Source of the DNA: Clostridia bacterium
Lineage (GTDB): Bacteria; Bacillota; Clostridia; UBA1381
Assembly: GCA_017380475.1 (NCBI GenBank)
Contig: JAFODX010000118.1
Location: 1-9,358 of the forward strand
Reading direction: 5' to 3'
DNA: 9,358 nt
Made by a program: the position numbers and the translations under genes. Shown one piece after another: positions 6,974-9,358 of the stretch (position 1 is the first letter of the stretch; each line of letters opens with the position of its first letter). The notes under the pieces are model-generated. The model searched no databases, had not been told where the DNA came from, and saw nothing but the letters and a program-made list of their open reading frames with translations.

Positions 6974-7001
6974 TTGCTTTCTCAATCGTATTACTTATGT
7001 A
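6974..7001 (+). promoter_or_regulatory. Possible promoter of the secreted repeat protein gene
   Basis: TTGCTT (6974-6979), a 16-base spacer and TATGTA (6996-7001) form a weak sigma-A type pair back to back with the peptidase promoter. A small hairpin, ACGCA/TGCGT (7003-7016), follows at the predicted transcript start. No better candidate lies in 6986-7042. Confidence 0.35.
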
Positions 7002-7042
7002 AACGCAAAAATGCGTAATAAAAAATAAAGGAGAAAAAAACA

Positions 7043-8206
7043 ATGAACAAGAAAATAATTTCATTACTTATGGGCGCAGCAATGCTCACAGCATCAGTGC
7101 CGGCAATGGCAACAACAGAAGGAATCGTACAGGGCGATATAATGCTCATATCAGCAGAACCGGTAGTTGAGGAAAACACATACGAGGGTACAGTTTCAGC
7201 AATCGAGGAATCACTCGTAACAATCGCAATCGACGGAATGGACGTAACATTTGCACTCGCAGAGGGTGTTGAGCTTGGCGAAATCGCAACAGGCGATACT
7301 GTTAAGATAACATCACCGTCATCACTTAAGACAAAGGACATAAAGACTGCAGCATCAATCGAAAAGGTTGAAGAAGCGGTTGCAGGTCCGTCATACTTCA
7401 GACACGTTGGTACAGTATCAGCTGTAGCAGAGGGTTCAGTAGATGTTGCAATTGGCGATATGGTAGTAACTTTCGCAACAACAGATACAACTGCAATCTA
7501 CACCATCGATGGTGAAGAAGCAGAGGCAGTAAAAGAGGGCGATATGGTAATCGTTGCATCAAGATCACCGCTTGCATCACGTGACATAAAGGAAGCTGAA
7601 GCAATCGTTATAACAAACGAAGAGTCACAGACTTCAATCTATGTTGACACATTCGCAAAGTCAGAAGAGGGTCTCCTCTCAGCAGACGGTGAGCTTGTAC
7701 TCGCTATGGAGAATGCAGACGAATACGACGGCAAGAAGCTTTTGGTATTCTATGACTTTGCTACAATGAGCATTCCTGCAATAACAAACCCGGTAAAGGT
7801 TGTTGTTCTTGAGGACGTAGAGGCAGCAGAAAAGGTTACTATCTCATTCAATGTGGGCAGCAGCATAGTAAACATCAACGGCGAAGACGTTGAGGTTGAA
7901 AAGCCGTACGTTGTAGGAGAGGGCGTAACACTCGTTCCTATCCGTGTGATTTCAGAGTCATTCGGTGCAGAGGTTAAGTGGGACGGCGAGACAAAGACAG
8001 TAACAGTTATCGACGGTGAGACAACAATCGTTGTAACTGTAGGTTCAAAGACAGCTACAGTAAACGGTGAGGAAAAAGAGCTTGAGGAAGCTCCCGAACT
8101 CACAGAGAACGGTTTCACAATGATTCCGTTGAGATTTATCTCAGAGAACCTTGGCGCAGAGGTTGGCTATGTTCACGAAACACAGGCAATCACAGTTGAG
8201 AAATAA
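7043..8206 (+). CDS. Secreted protein with three beta repeats and a copper-amine-oxidase-N-like C-terminal domain
   Basis: The 387-residue product begins with a Sec signal peptide (MNKK, hydrophobic core, probable cleavage after AMA at 21-23). Three related segments follow: about 46-110 (YEGTVSAIEE...VTFA...GDTVKI), 121-190 (HVGTVSAVAE...VVTFA...GDMVIV) and a weaker third at 198-258. They look like small beta-barrel or DUF5666-type repeats. Residues 265-387 match the copper amine oxidase N-terminal-like domain, itself two copies: VTLVPIRVISESFGAEVKWD (295-314) and FTMIPLRFISENLGAEVGYV (358-377). That domain occurs widely in clostridial surface proteins and is not an enzyme by itself. No Cys, LPXTG, SLH or membrane anchor is present, so release or non-covalent wall binding is likely. 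AAAGGAG (7027-7033) lies 9 bases before the ATG. Codon choice resembles the ribosomal genes, hinting at high expression. The function is unknown. Confidence 0.88.
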   Translation: MNKKIISLLMGAAMLTASVPAMATTEGIVQGDIMLISAEPVVEENTYEGTVSAIEESLVTIAIDGMDVTFALAEGVELGEIATGDTVKITSPSSLKTKDIKTAASIEKVEEAVAGPSYFRHVGTVSAVAEGSVDVAIGDMVVTFATTDTTAIYTIDGEEAEAVKEGDMVIVASRSPLASRDIKEAEAIVITNEESQTSIYVDTFAKSEEGLLSADGELVLAMENADEYDGKKLLVFYDFATMSIPAITNPVKVVVLEDVEAAEKVTISFNVGSSIVNINGEDVEVEKPYVVGEGVTLVPIRVISESFGAEVKWDGETKTVTVIDGETTIVVTVGSKTATVNGEEKELEEAPELTENGFTMIPLRFISENLGAEVGYVHETQAITVEK

Positions 8207-8212
8207 TATTGC

Positions 8213-8241
8213 TTGACAAAACAAAAAAAATATGGTATACT
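8213..8241 (+). promoter_or_regulatory. Consensus sigma-A promoter of the cation transporter gene
   Basis: -35 TTGACA (8213-8218), a 17-base spacer and -10 TATACT (8236-8241). The start would be near 8247, about 95 bases before the ATG. The -35 begins only 6 bases after the preceding stop codon. Confidence 0.9.
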
Positions 8242-8342
8242 CACAGGAATTAACACATATACTGTAAGAAGCTCCGAATGATTATACCGTACTCCTGAAA
8301 ATAATCCTCTTTGGAGCGAGTATCGCCCAAGGAGGATTTTTT
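8242..8342 (+). promoter_or_regulatory. Regulatory leader of the cation transporter: unclassified riboswitch-like element
   Basis: The leader ends in a long hairpin. AATCCTCTTTGG (8303-8314) pairs with CCAAGGAGGATT (8327-8338), with an inner GCGA/TCGC stem (8316-8319 and 8323-8326), one bulged A and a GTA loop; T residues follow up to the ATG. The ribosome site AAGGAGG (8329-8335) is in the 3' arm. Upstream, CAGGA (8244-8248) can pair with TCCTG (8293-8297), or its AGGA with TCCT in the terminator's 5' arm (8305-8308). These choices exclude each other, as in a switch. I do not recognise the conserved core of the NiCo (czcD), yybP-ykoY, fluoride or M-box riboswitch. The predicted transcription start falls inside CAGGA, which weakens the pairing model. 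Confidence 0.5.
8303..8342 (+). terminator. Terminator-like hairpin that holds the ribosome site of the cation transporter
   Basis: The stem is about 16 bp with one bulge, followed by six T residues (8337-8342) running directly into the ATG. Formed, it would stop transcription or hide the AAGGAGG. It is also the first terminator downstream of the secreted repeat protein gene, which has none of its own. Confidence 0.75.
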
Positions 8343-9212
8343 ATGGAAAAAAGAATGGCAAACAGAGTTTCCATTATCACCATTATAATAAATTTAGTCT
8401 TGTCGGTTCTCAAATTCCTTGTTGGATTTTTCGGACATTCGCAGGCGCTTATTTCTGATGCCATTCATTCAGCATCAGACGTTGTTTCAACTGTTGCGGT
8501 GATGTTCGGCATAAACCTGTCGGATAAGAAATCCGATACCTCGCACCCATACGGGCACGAACGCATAGAATGCATTTTTTCTATAATCCTTGCAATGATG
8601 CTGTTTATAACGGGTGTGGGAATAGGAATCACTGCTATCAAAAACATAGTAAGCGGCGCAGAAATAGCTATACCGAGCAAAATCGCACTCATTGCGGCGA
8701 CGGTCTCAATCGCCGTAAAGGAATGGATGTATCATTATACAAAACGTGCGGCAAAGAAAATAAACTCGTCATCAATGCTTGCCGATGCGTGGCATCACCG
8801 CTCCGACGCACTCTCGTCAGTGGGTTCACTGATAGGTGTCGGCGGTGCACTTTTAGGGTTTACTATCTGTGAGCCGATTGCAAGTATTGTAATTTGTATA
8901 TTCATCGGCAAAGCATCTGTTGATATATTTATGGATGCCGTGAACAGGCTTATTGACCGGTCGTGCACGGACGAAGAAATCGAACGAATCCGTGAATGTG
9001 TAATGGAGATTGACGGCGTAAAGAACATAGATAAGCTTATGACACGCCGTTTCGGATCAAAAATCTATGTAGACCTGGAAATTTCGGAGGACGCTGATAT
9101 GACACTTGCAGAGGCGCACAGCATCGCCGAGCTTGTACATGATAATATAGAAGAAAAAATCCCGGAAGTGAAGCATTGTATGATTCACGTAAACCCAATA
9201 ACAGAGGAATAA
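8343..9212 (+). CDS. Cation diffusion facilitator (CDF) family metal transporter
   Basis: The 289-residue product has the CDF layout: six membrane helices (about 8-195) and a C-terminal cytoplasmic ferredoxin-like domain (about 205-289). CDF proteins export divalent metals such as Zn, Fe, Mn, Co or Ni in exchange for protons and work as dimers. The membrane metal site is visible as Asp39, His42 and Asp46 in helix 2 (DAIHSASD) and His151 and Asp155 in helix 5 (ADAWHHRSD). HPYGHERIE (68-76) is the family loop motif. Possible cytosolic ligands are His259, His266, His278 and His282. The metal cannot be fixed from this; the site resembles the Fe/Zn/Mn part of the family. The ATG at 8343 follows AAGGAGG (8329-8335) by 7 bases. 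The leader hairpin containing that site suggests regulated expression. A perfect terminator overlaps the 3' end. Confidence 0.95.
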   Translation: MEKRMANRVSIITIIINLVLSVLKFLVGFFGHSQALISDAIHSASDVVSTVAVMFGINLSDKKSDTSHPYGHERIECIFSIILAMMLFITGVGIGITAIKNIVSGAEIAIPSKIALIAATVSIAVKEWMYHYTKRAAKKINSSSMLADAWHHRSDALSSVGSLIGVGGALLGFTICEPIASIVICIFIGKASVDIFMDAVNRLIDRSCTDEEIERIRECVMEIDGVKNIDKLMTRRFGSKIYVDLEISEDADMTLAEAHSIAELVHDNIEEKIPEVKHCMIHVNPITEE

Positions 9213-9233
9213 TCCTCTGTTGTTGGGTTTTTT
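9191..9233 (+). terminator. Long intrinsic terminator of the cation transporter, overlapping its last codons
   Basis: AAACCCAATAACAGAGGA (9191-9208) pairs with TCCTCTGTTGTTGGGTTT (9213-9230): 18 pairs with one G-U, a 4-base loop and a T-run to 9233. The 5' arm encodes the last residues of the transporter and the stop codon falls mostly in the loop. Confidence 0.95.
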
Positions 9234-9246
9234 AATTGTCAAACTA

Positions 9247-9275
9247 TTGAAATTTCTTCGTAAATGTGGTATTAT
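9247..9275 (+). promoter_or_regulatory. Promoter of argH
   Basis: -35 TTGAAA (9247-9252), a 17-base spacer and -10 TATTAT (9270-9275). The start would be near 9282, leaving a leader of about 24 bases with AAGGAA (9292-9297). I see no ArgR-type palindrome in this short stretch. Confidence 0.75.
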
Positions 9276-9305
9276 ATAGAAAGAAAACTGAAAGGAACAG
9301 ATAAA

Positions 9306-9358
9306 ATGGCTAAACTATGGGGCGGACGGTTCAGAAAATCGACCGATACAAAGGTGGA
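9306..9358 (+). CDS. argH: Argininosuccinate lyase, N-terminal start only (cut by window edge)
   Basis: Only 17 full codons are visible, reading MAKLWGGRFRKSTDTKV. The KLWGGRF opening is diagnostic of argininosuccinate lyase, which splits argininosuccinate into arginine and fumarate in the last step of arginine synthesis. AAGGAA (9292-9297) lies 8 bases before the ATG and a good promoter precedes it, so this looks like the first gene of a new transcript. The catalytic residues are beyond the edge and cannot be checked. Confidence 0.9.
   Translation, partial: MAKLWGGRFRKSTDTKV

Noticed and set aside
7750..8118. 122-codon minus-strand open frame inside the secreted repeat protein gene
   Set aside because: It is a Ser/Thr-rich reverse frame produced by the codon bias of the real gene, with no start signal.
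8242..8302. NiCo (czcD) riboswitch call for the transporter leader
   Set aside because: The gene context fits, but the conserved junction sequences I know for that class are not visible, so I left the leader unclassified.
1..9358. Defence system, CRISPR array, prophage or toxin-antitoxin pair
   Set aside because: No repeat-spacer pattern, phage-like genes or small paired genes are present; the genes are housekeeping and envelope functions.

Overview
The window looks like chromosome from an anaerobic low-GC Firmicute of class Clostridia. The signs are AT-rich spacers, strong AAGGAGG ribosome sites, sigma-A type TTGACA/TATAAT promoters, the gene order L7Ae-like protein - rpsL - rpsG - fusA - tuf, and clostridial versions of the flanking genes. 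An Oscillospirales/Ruminococcaceae-type host is my best guess, from the style of EF-Tu and S12 only. No transposase, integrase, CRISPR array, rRNA or tRNA gene is visible.

Layout. Bases 1-191 hold the 3' end of a DnaC-type AAA+ helicase loader. It faces a small lipoprotein gene (219-482, minus strand) across a shared hairpin terminator. Bases 483-801 are non-coding and carry the lipoprotein leader, an orphan hairpin and a strong promoter for the str operon. The operon runs as an L7Ae/YbxF-like K-turn protein (802-1044), rpsL (1069-1488), a long spacer with possible RNA structure, rpsG from a GTG start (1652-2122) and fusA (2162-4273). A hairpin follows fusA, and tuf (4432-5634) has its own promoter and a strong terminator. 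A small membrane-anchored TPR-like gene (5713-6075) lies directly behind that terminator. It shares a two-way terminator with a minus-strand M14 zinc carboxypeptidase (6107-6919, probable TTG start). Divergent from the peptidase is a secreted protein with three beta-type repeats and a C-terminal copper-amine-oxidase-N-like domain (7043-8206). A cation diffusion facilitator (8343-9212) follows, with its own consensus promoter and a roughly 95-nt leader ending in a terminator-like hairpin that contains the ribosome site. The window ends in the first codons of argH.

How the genes work together. The central block makes 30S proteins S12 and S7 and both GTP-driven elongation factors, so it is core translation. 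The flanking genes are an assortment of cell-envelope, peptide-hydrolysis, metal-transport and arginine-synthesis functions without an obvious common pathway.

I do not see a previously undescribed multi-gene system. The observations most worth checking are the regulated-looking leader of the cation transporter, the structured rpsL-rpsG spacer, an inverted repeat spanning the str promoter, and a natural arginine in S12 at the position where K88R gives streptomycin resistance in Mycobacterium tuberculosis.
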